Counted from the stretch's first letter, positions 1-8,441 are shown. The stretch: DNA of 32,372 nt from Bacteroidales bacterium (GCA_017443465.1 JAFRXO010000048.1:1-32372); one strand, 5' to 3'. The notes: generated by a model from the sequence alone, not told the origin. Made by a program: numbers and translations.

Positions 1-1
1 A

Positions 2-79
2 CAGCTCTTTGGAAAACCTAACTACAATATTGTCAATGAACTTGATGGTTCTACCGAACCGACTTTGTTTGATTGTTAA
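2..79 (+). CDS. possible C-terminal tail of a protein entering from the left edge
   Basis: An open frame runs from the window edge and stops with TAA at 77-79. It reads as 25 residues ending ...NELDGSTEPTLFDC. The residue mix looks protein-like and the frame fills the space up to a small hairpin. However, 25 codons without a stop can arise by chance, and the codons are AT-richer than in the genes to the right. I cannot assign a family. Sequence left of the window would settle it. Confidence 0.22.
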   Translation, partial: QLFGKPNYNIVNELDGSTEPTLFDC

Positions 80-93
80 ACTTTATATAAACC

Positions 94-113
94 GTCCGGA
101 ACTTTTACCGGAC
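94..113 (+). terminator. weak hairpin after the left-edge reading frame
   Basis: GTCCGG at 94-99 pairs perfectly with CCGGAC at 108-113 around an 8-nt loop, 14 bases after the TAA at 79. There is no clear T tract behind it, so it is at best a weak terminator for the partial frame at the left edge. Confidence 0.25.
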
Positions 114-174
114 ACACATGGTGTCAAATGGTTATAGTATACCATAAAATTAGACAATGCACGTAGCAACGGGC

Positions 175-209
175 GAAAGAATAAAATCAGATAATATTAT
201 TATTCTTTC
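175..209. repeat. 10-bp inverted repeat straddling the regulator stop codon
   Basis: GAAAGAATAA at 175-184 is perfectly complementary to TTATTCTTTC at 200-209, with a 15-nt AT-rich loop. The right arm contains the stop codon of the minus-strand regulator. It could be a 3'-end hairpin of that mRNA, but no T run follows on the minus strand. It is long for a chance match in so small a space, though AT-rich. Confidence 0.4.
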
Positions 210-1258
210 AATGAATGATAATTATTTCCAGCCGCTTTTTTAGCATATTCTCTCGGCGTGACGCCGAAAGCAGCCTTGAAACATTTAGCAAAATAAGAGA
301 CACTTGTGAATCCAACTGCATAGCAGACCTCTGTGATGCTCACATCTGAGTTGTTCTTCAAAATACGCGCAGCCTCAGCCATCCGGCGGCTGTTCACATA
401 ATTGCCTGGTGTTGTGCCGGTTTCTTTCTTTATCTTGCGGATCAATGTGGACTGGCTCATTCCCATCTTAGAAGCGAGGAACTCATTGGAAAGATCTGCG
501 TCCAGACTGTCCCTGACAAGATCATCAAAATGCTCACGAAAACGATTGCGTTTTATATTACGAACGGCAATTATTTCGTCATTCAATTTTGCGATTTTCG
601 GTTCTGGGGTATCTATGACTGGCAATGTCAGAGCAAAACAAAGTCCCTCATCCACGCTTTCGTCCAGTACCAGGTCCCCGGAATTTAACCTGACAAGGGA
701 CCTGGCAAGTGAAAGGCCGATCCCGATGAAGCCCGAACTGTCTGTTTTAGATTCAACACGACGTTGAGGGTAAGGTTTGAAGATTTCTTCTGCACATCCA
801 GGAGGCAGCTTTACCCCGTCATTGGCTATCCGCAACAATGCTTTGCCCCCATCCACCGAAAGACCGATGTGCATATATGTCCTGGCATATTTGAGCGATT
901 TCATCATCAAGATCCCCAACAGTTTGCTGAGGGAAGAGCTGTCAGCGGAAATCCAGACTTGCTTCTCATCAGTATTTAACTCAATGCTGACTCCTTTTTC
1001 GCTGGCAAAGGAAGAAAAGAAGTTAATCTGGACCCTGACCCTGTCTACAAGATTGATCGCACAAGGCTGAAGGACATGATCCTGACTGTCTAACCACATG
1101 AAATTTATCAGATCATTAACCAGATTCTTCAGGTTAACGATCGTCCGCTCCATCGCTTTCATTTCATCAAGGACTGCTTCCCCCCTGTCGCAATGAGCCT
1201 GGGTCTTTTCGGGAGCATCCGATGTCTGCTTATGTCTGGGCTTAGACAAAAAATTCAT
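200..1258 (-). CDS. soluble HATPase-AraC fusion regulator, related to hybrid two-component systems
   Basis: 352 residues, with no signal peptide or membrane segment. Residues 25-60 resemble the second helix of a histidine-kinase dimerisation domain, but the usual SHELRTPL phospho-acceptor helix is absent. Residues 66-214 form a kinase-type HATPase_c domain, with G1 box IANDG (144-148) and G2 box GIGLSLA (179-185). The N box, normally NxxxNAxK, reads GILMMKSLKY here, so the Mg-binding Asn is missing. Residues 248-342 are a typical AraC HTH_18 domain ending GVTPREYAK. There is no receiver domain between the two parts. Bacteroidota hybrid two-component regulators carry a periplasmic sensor, kinase, receiver and AraC domain in one chain; this looks like a cut-down relative. 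It lies beside a PL8 lyase and a lipoprotein, so control of that cluster is plausible (inference). The gene is AT-richer than its neighbours. Confidence 0.82.
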   Translation of the reverse strand: MNFLSKPRHKQTSDAPEKTQAHCDRGEAVLDEMKAMERTIVNLKNLVNDLINFMWLDSQDHVLQPCAINLVDRVRVQINFFSSFASEKGVSIELNTDEKQVWISADSSSLSKLLGILMMKSLKYARTYMHIGLSVDGGKALLRIANDGVKLPPGCAEEIFKPYPQRRVESKTDSSGFIGIGLSLARSLVRLNSGDLVLDESVDEGLCFALTLPVIDTPEPKIAKLNDEIIAVRNIKRNRFREHFDDLVRDSLDADLSNEFLASKMGMSQSTLIRKIKKETGTTPGNYVNSRRMAEAARILKNNSDVSITEVCYAVGFTSVSYFAKCFKAAFGVTPREYAKKAAGNNYHSLKE

Positions 1259-1284
1259 GTCGTTACTAATTAATGCAGTCTTTG

Positions 1285-1292
1285 CAAAGGTA
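1285..1292 (-). promoter_or_regulatory. TAnnTTTG -7 promoter element for the HATPase-AraC regulator
   Basis: The minus strand reads TACCTTTG, matching the Bacteroidota -7 consensus TAnnTTTG, 27 bases upstream of the ATG at 1258. No clear TTG -33 box is visible about 20 bases further upstream. Confidence 0.6.
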
Positions 1293-1350
1293 TCGTTTCA
1301 AAAGGAATGAAATTGTAAAAAAACGCTCAAAAAAGAATAAAATAATTGCA

Positions 1351-1388
1351 ATTTTCCATCCCCTCGTAAAAACAAGGGAAGGGAAAAT
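1351..1388 (-). terminator. long hairpin, probable transcription terminator after the PL8 lyase
   Basis: Arms 1351-1366 and 1373-1388 pair over 16 positions with one mismatch and two G-U pairs (minus-strand RNA), around a 6-base loop. It starts about 48 bases after the lyase stop codon. A T-rich but interrupted stretch follows on the minus strand. It separates the lyase transcript from the regulator gene downstream. Confidence 0.65.
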
Positions 1389-1435
1389 CGTGTCATCCAA
1401 AACCAGTAAAACGGCTTTTTAATGAAAAAATATTT

Positions 1436-3172
1436 CTACATCTGGGAGATGGAAATTTCATTTCCGGCGGCGTTCCAGTCTACGGTCATGACCTTGCCGC
1501 CAACCATCACTTTCTGAAGTCCGTTCTCGTTCGACAGGACCTTTATGCTGCGTGCGGCAATCTTGGCCGACTTCGCGCCCGTCTTCCCATTCGGGAGCAC
1601 GGCATATGCATATGATGCATCCTTCGGATCCTTGCCGTGGTCGATCCATATGTCCAGGAGATCCATGCTCACCTCATCCTTGGAATAGGCGGGGTGAATC
1701 GGATACCAGGAGCCAGTGTGTTTGTAAGGTGCTATCTTGTAAGTGTTTCCATCAAGAAGGACATATGTGGTCCCCTCATGGCTCACCCACTTTTCCGATG
1801 TAGTGACCTTACCTTCGAGTCTCCTCTGGTCGATGGCGGTAAGCACGTCATAGCCGAGGCCCGGATCCAGGGAAATACCCGCGCCCAGGCATATGATTCC
1901 TTCAGGAGTGAAGAACCAGGCCTTGTGGGCATGCAGGCCGGCACGGTTGTACTCCATTGCCATGACAAGCACATCTCCAACGACTTTGCCAAATACCCTG
2001 GAAGACTTGTTGTAAGGAGCCTTCTCGTCGGGAGTGCCCCACAGGGGCTTCCCGTTGTCATAGCTGGTGACTCCCGGAACATGCTTCCAGTCCCAGCATG
2101 CCGAAACATCCTCATATTCATCTCCATCCCGGCGGGAGAGCATGGCTCCGTCCGATGCGAAATAACCCAGCATGTTCTCTGCATTGGTGTGCTCGTAGCC
2201 TATTATCCTGTCAGACTCCATGCGTACAGAGGCGTACCAGTCCTTCGTCCTGTAAATCCCATAGTCGGAATAGGGATAGTACTTGGCACCCGTGAAATCG
2301 TCTGCCGGGATTCCCAGCTTGGCCGCTGAAGTCTTGGCGCTGCGGGCCTTGGAGGTCTGGGCGCCCGGGGTAATCTGCCTGCCGCACGCCGACATATCGA
2401 ACCAATCCTTCCAGACAAACCAGCGCAGGCCTTCCCTTACATAGTTCTTGAGGATGGTTTCCTGCTCTTTGCTGAATGCCAGCGGGGTGTCCTTGAACGC
2501 GAGATAGAACTCGGAAAGTTCAGCCGCATATGACCCTCCGTAATTGCCTACCTGAAGCTGCGGGCCATGCTGATGGTAAGACCAGTCGGGCTGGATGCCT
2601 TCCTTTGTAGTCACGCATATCTCCGATGCGATACTGTCGCGGCACTGATGGACGAAGTCCTTGTCATCTTCCAGAAGCCCCCTCAGAAGCCAGTTACGGG
2701 CCGCCCATATCTTGTTCTGTCCGGTACGCCAGGCCTTTAACTGGTTCATCACGTCCACGGTGTTCTTCAGCTCATCCTCTGTAAGTTCGTCACGAAGCCA
2801 TATGCCTGTAATGCCGAATTCATATGGCACCGCGATTTCGTTGTACCACCAGTTGGGGCATATGGGCCTGGTCTTGAACCAATAGTCCAGACCCTTGCGC
2901 GCTGCGGCGAGGACCTCGGGTTTCTGGCTGTAGTGCCAGGCGGTGGCGAGCCTCATGAGCCGGCTGGGGTGCTCATTGGTCTTCCAGGCACCGCGCAGGG
3001 TGTCATGATAGTCGATGTCCGACCAGGAACCGTCGGGATTCTGGGTCGAAACATATTGTTCCACCAAATCCTTGTCAGGATCCGGGAATCTGGTCTCCAG
3101 ATATTTGTAAACGTGGTCTCCGCCTATATGCGAAGTGAGGAGGGTGACCAGGAGCAAGAGAGCCTTTATCAT
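1436..3172 (-). CDS. polysaccharide lyase family 8 (chondroitin AC / hyaluronan lyase-like)
   Basis: 578 residues from the ATG at 3172. A longer frame exists to 3277, but it would overlap the divergent gene, while MIKALLLLVTLLTS is a good signal peptide and the promoter lies just upstream. The family cleaves acidic glycosaminoglycans by beta-elimination. PL8 landmarks are present in order: NWWYNE (107-112, catalytic Asn region), the QHGPQLQVGNYG block (201-212) with the catalytic His202 and Tyr211, Arg265 in ACGRQITPG, then NAENMLGYF with the late catalytic Glu, DGDEYEDVSACWDWKHVPGVT and the C-terminal beta-sheet domain. The DWSYHQHGPQLQ block most resembles chondroitin AC lyase rather than xanthan lyase. 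It is about 100 residues shorter than classical enzymes. There is no lipobox, so a periplasmic or secreted enzyme is expected. The divergent lipoprotein at 3260 is the likely functional partner. Exact substrate is not decidable from sequence. Confidence 0.88.
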   Translation of the reverse strand: MIKALLLLVTLLTSHIGGDHVYKYLETRFPDPDKDLVEQYVSTQNPDGSWSDIDYHDTLRGAWKTNEHPSRLMRLATAWHYSQKPEVLAAARKGLDYWFKTRPICPNWWYNEIAVPYEFGITGIWLRDELTEDELKNTVDVMNQLKAWRTGQNKIWAARNWLLRGLLEDDKDFVHQCRDSIASEICVTTKEGIQPDWSYHQHGPQLQVGNYGGSYAAELSEFYLAFKDTPLAFSKEQETILKNYVREGLRWFVWKDWFDMSACGRQITPGAQTSKARSAKTSAAKLGIPADDFTGAKYYPYSDYGIYRTKDWYASVRMESDRIIGYEHTNAENMLGYFASDGAMLSRRDGDEYEDVSACWDWKHVPGVTSYDNGKPLWGTPDEKAPYNKSSRVFGKVVGDVLVMAMEYNRAGLHAHKAWFFTPEGIICLGAGISLDPGLGYDVLTAIDQRRLEGKVTTSEKWVSHEGTTYVLLDGNTYKIAPYKHTGSWYPIHPAYSKDEVSMDLLDIWIDHGKDPKDASYAYAVLPNGKTGAKSAKIAARSIKVLSNENGLQKVMVGGKVMTVDWNAAGNEISISQM

Positions 3173-3199
3173 GGTTTCATATGTTTTTAGTGTCAGTAA

Positions 3200-3207
3200 C
3201 AAAGTTA
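3200..3207 (-). promoter_or_regulatory. TAnnTTTG -7 promoter element for the PL8 lyase
   Basis: The minus strand reads TAACTTTG, 28 bases upstream of the chosen ATG at 3172. It predicts a leader of about 20 nt and rules out the longer upstream start, which would lie outside the transcript. It is back-to-back with the plus-strand element at 3230-3237. Confidence 0.62.
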
Positions 3208-3229
3208 ATGAAAAAGTGTGTAAAAAGAC

Positions 3230-3237
3230 TATCTTTG
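3230..3237 (+). promoter_or_regulatory. TAnnTTTG -7 promoter element for the DUF4838-like lipoprotein
   Basis: The plus strand reads TATCTTTG, 22 bases upstream of the ATG at 3260, giving a predicted leader of roughly 15-18 nt. It shares an 87-bp divergent region with the lyase promoter. Confidence 0.62.
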
Positions 3238-3259
3238 CACGTACTATAATCTTTGCCAT

Positions 3260-4909
3260 ATGCGTAGAATATTTCACCTGGCCATATTGGCCGCCGCTGT
3301 CGTCTCAGTGCCCTCATGCAACCGGAACGAAGCATTCCTGACCGAAGAAGACGGATTAATCCATATGAAGGGTCTCGTCCTGAGCGTAAGTGACCTCTCG
3401 ACGCTGGACTGGCCTGCACTCGCGGCCGAAAACGGCATCAATACGATAGGAACGCATATGTTCCCGGACCAGGTGGCGGAATTCAGCAAGACTGAAGAAG
3501 GCAAGGAATTCTACGAATCCTGCCGCAGGCACGGTATCGAAGTAGAGCATCAGCTTCATGCCATTACACAGCTGCTTCCCAGGGAACTGTTCGACGAGGA
3601 TTCCACAATGTTCAGGATGGATGCCAAAGGCCGCCGCACTCCCGTGGACAATTGCTGCATACAGTCCGAGAAGGCACTGGAAACCATTGCCGGAAAAGCG
3701 GTTGAATATGCCAGGATCCTCCAGCCCACGAACCACAGGTACTATTTCTGGATGGACGACGGGAAACCGGTCTGCCAGTGTCCTTATTGCTCCCAGTACT
3801 CCCCCAGCGAGCAGGCACTCATCATTGAAAACCGCATCCTGAAGGCCCTGAAGACCATTGACCCCGATGCAATGCTGGCGCATCTGGCCTATCACACCAC
3901 CATGTCAGCTCCGGTGAAAGTCAAGCCAGAAAAAGACATATTCCTGGAATTCGCCCCTATCCACCGCAGATGGGACCGTCCCCTTTCCGACACCGACGCG
4001 CTCGAAACCCGCAGCCACAACACCATAACCCACGGAGATTACCTTAAGTACCTGGAAGATAACCTGAAGGTCTTCCCCGCCGAGACGGCGGTAGTCCTGG
4101 AGTACTGGCTGGACGCGTCCCTCTTCAGCCGTTGGACAAAACCGGCGGTGCAGGTCCCGTGGAACCGCGAGGTCTTCCTCGACGACATTAACACATATGC
4201 CGGGTACGGCATACGCAACTTCACCTCATTCGCGGTGTACATGGACTCCACGTATTTCAAGGCATATCCGGACAAACGCCTCCTGAAAGAATATGGAGTA
4301 GGGCTTACCGAATACGGCAAGGTCCAGCCCAAGCCCTTTAAGATACTGACCAGGAAGCCGGCGTGGAAGAGCATCAAGCCGATAACGGGTTTCCATGCTC
4401 CCTGGGACGGTCTGGACGATGAAACCGAATTCAGGTGCGCCGCGACCAGGGACAGCCTCTTCTTCAGGTTCGACGTGAAAGACAACACTCCCTTCTGCGA
4501 GAAAACCTACAATGACGAAATGGACGTAGTCCATGAAGACCGGGTGGAAGTCTTCTTCTCCCCCGTTGAAGGGATGAAAGAAACATATTACGGAGCTGAA
4601 GTGGATTTCCTGGGACGCATCCTGGACTATTCCTGCGAATTCGACAGGCATTTCGACTACAAGTGGAATTTCTCCACCATGAAGGCGGCCCACGAAAACT
4701 ATGACGGAGGCTACAGCGTCACCATCTCCATCTCACGGAAAGAATTGGAAGACTTGGGGGTACGCCTCAAGGAAGGCTTCTTCTTCGGGGCATTCAGGGC
4801 CGATTTCAGGCCGGACCGCTCAGTCAACTGGTACGCGATGAAACTTACCCGCGACAAAGCTGCCGATTTCCACAAACCCAACGTCCTCTTCCCCGCTATA
4901 GTCAAGTAA
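3260..4909 (+). CDS. lipoprotein with DUF4838-like domain and C-terminal CBM9-like domain
   Basis: 549 residues. The signal peptide ends in a lipobox, VPSC, with Cys20, so it is probably anchored in the outer membrane. Residues 35-340 resemble DUF4838, a TIM-barrel-like family of Bacteroidota glycan loci. The diagnostic feature is the tryptophan-acid stretch followed by a cysteine cluster, WMDDGKPVCQCPYC (164-177; Cys172, 174, 177). Residues 360-549 look like a carbohydrate-binding, CBM9-like beta sandwich (APWDG..., EDRVEVFFSP, YYGAEVDFLGRI, YSVTISISRKEL). The function is not established for the family; a glycoside-active or binding role is inferred from its architecture and from the divergent PL8 lyase. 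No SusC/SusD pair is next to it in this window. The start is supported by the promoter just upstream. Confidence 0.78.
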   Translation: MRRIFHLAILAAAVVSVPSCNRNEAFLTEEDGLIHMKGLVLSVSDLSTLDWPALAAENGINTIGTHMFPDQVAEFSKTEEGKEFYESCRRHGIEVEHQLHAITQLLPRELFDEDSTMFRMDAKGRRTPVDNCCIQSEKALETIAGKAVEYARILQPTNHRYYFWMDDGKPVCQCPYCSQYSPSEQALIIENRILKALKTIDPDAMLAHLAYHTTMSAPVKVKPEKDIFLEFAPIHRRWDRPLSDTDALETRSHNTITHGDYLKYLEDNLKVFPAETAVVLEYWLDASLFSRWTKPAVQVPWNREVFLDDINTYAGYGIRNFTSFAVYMDSTYFKAYPDKRLLKEYGVGLTEYGKVQPKPFKILTRKPAWKSIKPITGFHAPWDGLDDETEFRCAATRDSLFFRFDVKDNTPFCEKTYNDEMDVVHEDRVEVFFSPVEGMKETYYGAEVDFLGRILDYSCEFDRHFDYKWNFSTMKAAHENYDGGYSVTISISRKELEDLGVRLKEGFFFGAFRADFRPDRSVNWYAMKLTRDKAADFHKPNVLFPAIVK

Positions 4910-4940
4910 CAGGGAAATCTCCCGGAATATCTCCCCGGGC

Positions 4941-7256
4941 TCAGCGTCTCCTGCCGCCCTTATTGCGACGCTGCTTGGATTCCTTGATGGCTTTGGCGAC
5001 CTTGGCCTTCCTGGCCTTCTTGTTCCCCGGTACCGGGAATTCAGGCCGGTTCAGGCCGTAGGAAGCCCATTCATCATCATGGGCATGGCTTCCATGGAGA
5101 AGTTCCTCAGGTTCAACCAGTTCGAAATCCAGGATACGCTGCTCAAGGTTAGTCCCCTTGACTTTTATCCGCACGGAATCCCCGAGGCTGTAGATGTGGC
5201 CGCTGCGCCTTCCGACCAGCCTGTAATGATCCTCATCAAACTCATAGAAATCGGATCTGATGTCTCTCAGGGCCACCATACCCTCGATCTTGGTAGGCTC
5301 GATCTCCACGTACATCCCCCAGCTGGTAATTCCCGAGACATGGCCGTCATATTCATTCCCGACCTTGTCCTCCATGAATTCCACCATCTTGTACTTGATG
5401 CTGTCCCTTTCGGCGTTGGCGGCGATCACTTCCCTCTCGGAAGCATGTTTGCACTGTTCCGAGAAGTACTCATTGTCCTGGGACTTGGCTCCCTCGAGAT
5501 ATCTGGTCAGCAAGCGGTGGACCATGTCGTCCGGATAGCGCCTGATCGGGGATGTGAAATGGGTGTAGAACCGGAACGCCAGCCCGTAATGACCTATGTT
5601 ATCCGTTGAATAGCAAGCCTTTGCCATCGACCTGAGGGCCAGCATCTCCAGAGCCCCGAATTCAGGTTTGTCCTTGGCCTCAGCGAGAAGGGAATTGAGG
5701 GATTTTGCGGCCTCCTTGCCGGTGGAAGTGTCTCCCAAAGTATAGCCGAAAGTGCCTGCGAATCCCCTCAGTCCTTCGAGCTTTTCGGTATTCGGAGTGT
5801 CATGGACACGATAGACGAATGTCTTGGCATCCTTGCGCGCCTTCCCGTCAAACTTTCCTTCCGTAGCAATGAATTCCGCGACGGAGCGATTCGCAAGCAG
5901 CATGAATTCCTCGATCAACCAGTTAGCCTCCTTGGAAATTACCTGATGGACGCCAAGAGGTTTTCCGTTTTCATCTACATCAACCTTCATCTCCGGCCTC
6001 TCGAAGCTGATCGCGCCGGCTGCAAAACGCTGTTTGCGGAGCTTCGACGCAACTGCCCAGAGATCCAGGATAGCCTGCTTTATTTCGGAGCTGCACTTGG
6101 GATCCTCATCGGCAGCGACCGAGCCGCTGTCAATTATAGCCTGGGCCTCTTCATATGCAAAACGATGGTCCGAGCATATGACAGTGCGGCCGAACCACCT
6201 GTCGGTCACTTTGCCTTCGGGTGTCATCTCGAACACCGCGCTGTAGGTCAGTTTGTCCTCATGCGGACGCAGCGAACAGAGCTTGTTGGATAGCTTTTCG
6301 GGAAGCATGGGTACAGTCCTGTCCACCAGATAGACCGAAGTTCCCCTGGCCTGGGCCTCCTTGTCCACTATGTCGCCCGGCTTCACATAATAAGTCACAT
6401 CGGCGATGTGGACTCCTACTTCATAATTCCCGTTCCCGAGTTTCTTCAGTGACAAGGCATCGTCGAAGTCTTTCGCGTCCGCGGGGTCTATGGTGAAAGT
6501 AAGCGTATTGCGGAAGTCCTTCCTGCCTTCAAGGTCCTTCGCGGTAATCTCCTCAGGAATAGCATCGGCCGCATTCTCCACTTCGGGTTCGAAGCGGTAA
6601 GGCAGGCCGTATTCCGCCAGGATGGCATGCATCTCGGTGTCATTCGCACCCGGCTCACCGAGTACGTCCACTATATACCCGTGGGGATTGGGCTCTCCCC
6701 TCTCCCAGGAATCCACCACCGCGGCCACCTTGTAGCCCCTCATTGCCGTCAGTTCGGTGCTCTTGCCGTCAACGGTCTCGAAGAGGTCCTTTACAGTGAA
6801 CGAGCCGTCCTCATGCCTTACCAGGCAACCTTTCGGATTCTGGGGCATATGTCCGAGGATCGGAGCCCCGGACTCATTCAGGATGCTTATGGAGATGTCA
6901 TATGGCATGGTCTTGCTCTGCATGAGCACCCAAGCCTGCTTTCCTCCCGCGATATGGAGGATGCCAACGAACGGGGTCTTTGAACGCTCGATTATCTCCA
7001 CTATCTCTCCTTCGCGCCTGCCGTCACGTCCGGAACGCTGGCCCACAGCCACAATCACCTTGTCCCCGTTGAGAGCCCCGCGGGTCTTAGATGCCTTCAC
7101 GAAAACATCATTGCCCTTGTCTGCAGGATCTTCCACGAATACATATCCTTCCCGGGCCATCCTCACCACACCTGTCATTTCAACGGCCTGGATCCTCTGT
7201 TGCGGGGAGCTGTGCCGGACACGTAAGCGACTGCCTCCTTTTCTTCTGTTACCCAT
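4941..7256 (-). CDS. rnr: ribonuclease R
   Basis: 771 residues from the ATG at 7256; the frame stays open to 7313, but MGNRRKGGSRLR is the natural start and the promoter lies between. RNase R is a processive 3'-5' exoribonuclease that degrades structured RNA and takes part in rRNA and trans-translation quality control. Domains in order: basic N-terminus, two cold-shock domains (about 30-200), the RNB catalytic domain with the metal-binding aspartates in IDPADAKDFDDA (256-267), the RNB signature YTHFTSPIRRYPDDMVHRLL, an S1 domain with YDGHVSGITSWGMYVEI, and a Lys/Arg-rich tail ending KQRRNKGGRRR. The length is normal for the family. It is divergent from the sugar-kinase operon and convergent with the lipoprotein gene ending at 4909. 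smpB, a trans-translation partner, lies elsewhere in the window. Confidence 0.95.
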   Translation of the reverse strand: MGNRRKGGSRLRVRHSSPQQRIQAVEMTGVVRMAREGYVFVEDPADKGNDVFVKASKTRGALNGDKVIVAVGQRSGRDGRREGEIVEIIERSKTPFVGILHIAGGKQAWVLMQSKTMPYDISISILNESGAPILGHMPQNPKGCLVRHEDGSFTVKDLFETVDGKSTELTAMRGYKVAAVVDSWERGEPNPHGYIVDVLGEPGANDTEMHAILAEYGLPYRFEPEVENAADAIPEEITAKDLEGRKDFRNTLTFTIDPADAKDFDDALSLKKLGNGNYEVGVHIADVTYYVKPGDIVDKEAQARGTSVYLVDRTVPMLPEKLSNKLCSLRPHEDKLTYSAVFEMTPEGKVTDRWFGRTVICSDHRFAYEEAQAIIDSGSVAADEDPKCSSEIKQAILDLWAVASKLRKQRFAAGAISFERPEMKVDVDENGKPLGVHQVISKEANWLIEEFMLLANRSVAEFIATEGKFDGKARKDAKTFVYRVHDTPNTEKLEGLRGFAGTFGYTLGDTSTGKEAAKSLNSLLAEAKDKPEFGALEMLALRSMAKACYSTDNIGHYGLAFRFYTHFTSPIRRYPDDMVHRLLTRYLEGAKSQDNEYFSEQCKHASEREVIAANAERDSIKYKMVEFMEDKVGNEYDGHVSGITSWGMYVEIEPTKIEGMVALRDIRSDFYEFDEDHYRLVGRRSGHIYSLGDSVRIKVKGTNLEQRILDFELVEPEELLHGSHAHDDEWASYGLNRPEFPVPGNKKARKAKVAKAIKESKQRRNKGGRRR

Positions 7257-7265
7257 AAAAATGAT

Positions 7266-7273
7266 TATATTTG
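7266..7273 (+). promoter_or_regulatory. TAnnTTTG -7 promoter element for the ROK kinase-manA operon
   Basis: The plus strand reads TATATTTG, 46 bases upstream of the ATG at 7320. It lies in the same 63-bp divergent region as the RNase R promoter, and the two converge on each other, so their transcripts would overlap at the 5' ends. Confidence 0.55.
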
Positions 7274-7291
7274 TCCAATATTTAGTTCCAA

Positions 7292-7299
7292 CAAATTTA
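7292..7299 (-). promoter_or_regulatory. rnr: TAnnTTTG -7 promoter element for rnr
   Basis: The minus strand reads TAAATTTG, 36 bases upstream of the ATG at 7256. Its position relative to 7266-7273 means the two promoters are oriented toward each other with overlapping leaders. Confidence 0.55.
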
Positions 7300-7319
7300 C
7301 TAAAAAAACACATACGTCC

Positions 7320-8435
7320 ATGGCTGATCTCAAAGAAGACAAACGAATAGTCCTGACTCTGGATGCAGGAGGCACTAACATGGTCTTCGGAGCCATAAAG
7401 GGAGGAAAATTCATAGGCGACACCACCAGGCTCCCCTCCAACGCCGACAATCTCGGGCTCTGCCTGGAAACCATGGTTAAGGGTTTCAGCATTGTCCGCG
7501 ACAGCATTAAGGCGCTGGGAGAAGGTGAACCGGCCGCAATCAGCTTTTCCTTCCCGGGGCCGGCAGACTACCCCAACGGAATCATCGGAGGCTTCCTGCC
7601 CAACTTCCCGTCATTCAGGGAAGGAGTGGCCCTCGGACCGTTCCTGAAGGAGAAATTCGGAATACCGGTCTTCATAAACAACGACGGGGACCTCTACGCA
7701 TATGGTGAGGCCATAGCCGGAGCCCTCCCCGAGATCAACGCCCGCCTCGAAGCTGCGGGGAGCGCGAAACGCTACCGCAACCTGATAGGCTACACCTTCG
7801 GGACCGGCTTCGGTGTCGGCATAGTAATGGACGGACGCCTCAACAGGGGCGATAATTCCTGCGTGGAGACCTTCTGCCTGGAGCATCCTTTCAAGGAAGG
7901 GATCATAGTAGAGGAAGGAGTTGCGGCCCGCGCCGTAAAACGCGTTTACGGAGAACTTTCCGGCAATCCTGACCACGGACTGGATCCCAAGGGGATCGGA
8001 GAGATATGCACTGGCGACAGGCCCGGAGACAAAGCCGCAGCCCTGGCAGCGTTCAATGAAATGGGTGAGGTCGCAGGACGCGCAATGGCTACGGCGGCTT
8101 CGCTGATTGACGGCCTTATAGTAATCGGCGGCGGCATCATGCACAACAGCGACTTCATTATGCCCGGGCTCCTCAAAAGCCTCCGCTCGGAACTACAGAC
8201 CCTTTCAGGAGAAACGGTCAAGCGTGTCCAGAGCGAGGTCTTCAATCTGGACGATCCGGAGGAATTCGCCGCATTCGCCAAAGGACAAGCCCGCAGCCTT
8301 AAAGTCTGGGGCACGGACAAGACCGTGGTTTACGACCCGATGAAGCGTATCGGAGTCATGCGTTCGAAGATCGGCGCCAGCGAGGCGATCTCACTCGGAG
8401 CCTATCTCTTCGCCCTGTCAGAACTCGACAAATAG
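7320..8435 (+). CDS. ROK-family sugar kinase, probably mannokinase/fructokinase/glucokinase
   Basis: 371 residues, cytoplasmic. The actin-like ATPase fold is visible: phosphate-1 motif LDAGGTN (14-20), the N-D pair of FINNDGDLYAYGEA with the catalytic Asp, phosphate-2 motif GTGFGVGIV, and adenosine motif LIVIGGGI. No DNA-binding domain precedes it, so it is a kinase rather than a ROK repressor. The usual ROK zinc motif CxCGxxGCxE is not present; only two cysteines (SCVETFC) occur in the corresponding region, so it belongs to a zinc-less subgroup or has lost the site. The phosphomannose isomerase gene starts 6 bases after its stop, which points to mannose or fructose as substrate (inference). 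Residues about 300-345 are a family-variable insertion near the C-terminus. Confidence 0.85.
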   Translation: MADLKEDKRIVLTLDAGGTNMVFGAIKGGKFIGDTTRLPSNADNLGLCLETMVKGFSIVRDSIKALGEGEPAAISFSFPGPADYPNGIIGGFLPNFPSFREGVALGPFLKEKFGIPVFINNDGDLYAYGEAIAGALPEINARLEAAGSAKRYRNLIGYTFGTGFGVGIVMDGRLNRGDNSCVETFCLEHPFKEGIIVEEGVAARAVKRVYGELSGNPDHGLDPKGIGEICTGDRPGDKAAALAAFNEMGEVAGRAMATAASLIDGLIVIGGGIMHNSDFIMPGLLKSLRSELQTLSGETVKRVQSEVFNLDDPEEFAAFAKGQARSLKVWGTDKTVVYDPMKRIGVMRSKIGASEAISLGAYLFALSELDK

Positions 8436-8441
8436 ACTGCC

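Noticed and set aside
3173-3277. N-terminal extension of the PL8 lyase reading frame
   Set aside because: It runs through the predicted promoter and the start of the divergent gene, while a normal signal peptide begins at the ATG at 3172.
1436-4909. A classical SusC/SusD polysaccharide utilisation locus
   Set aside because: Neither SusC-type nor SusD-type genes flank the lyase within the window; sequence to the left is not available.
4910-4940. CCCGG/CCGGG inverted repeat between the convergent lipoprotein and rnr genes (4921-4939)
   Set aside because: The stem is only 5 bp and no T tract follows on either strand, so I do not call it a terminator.
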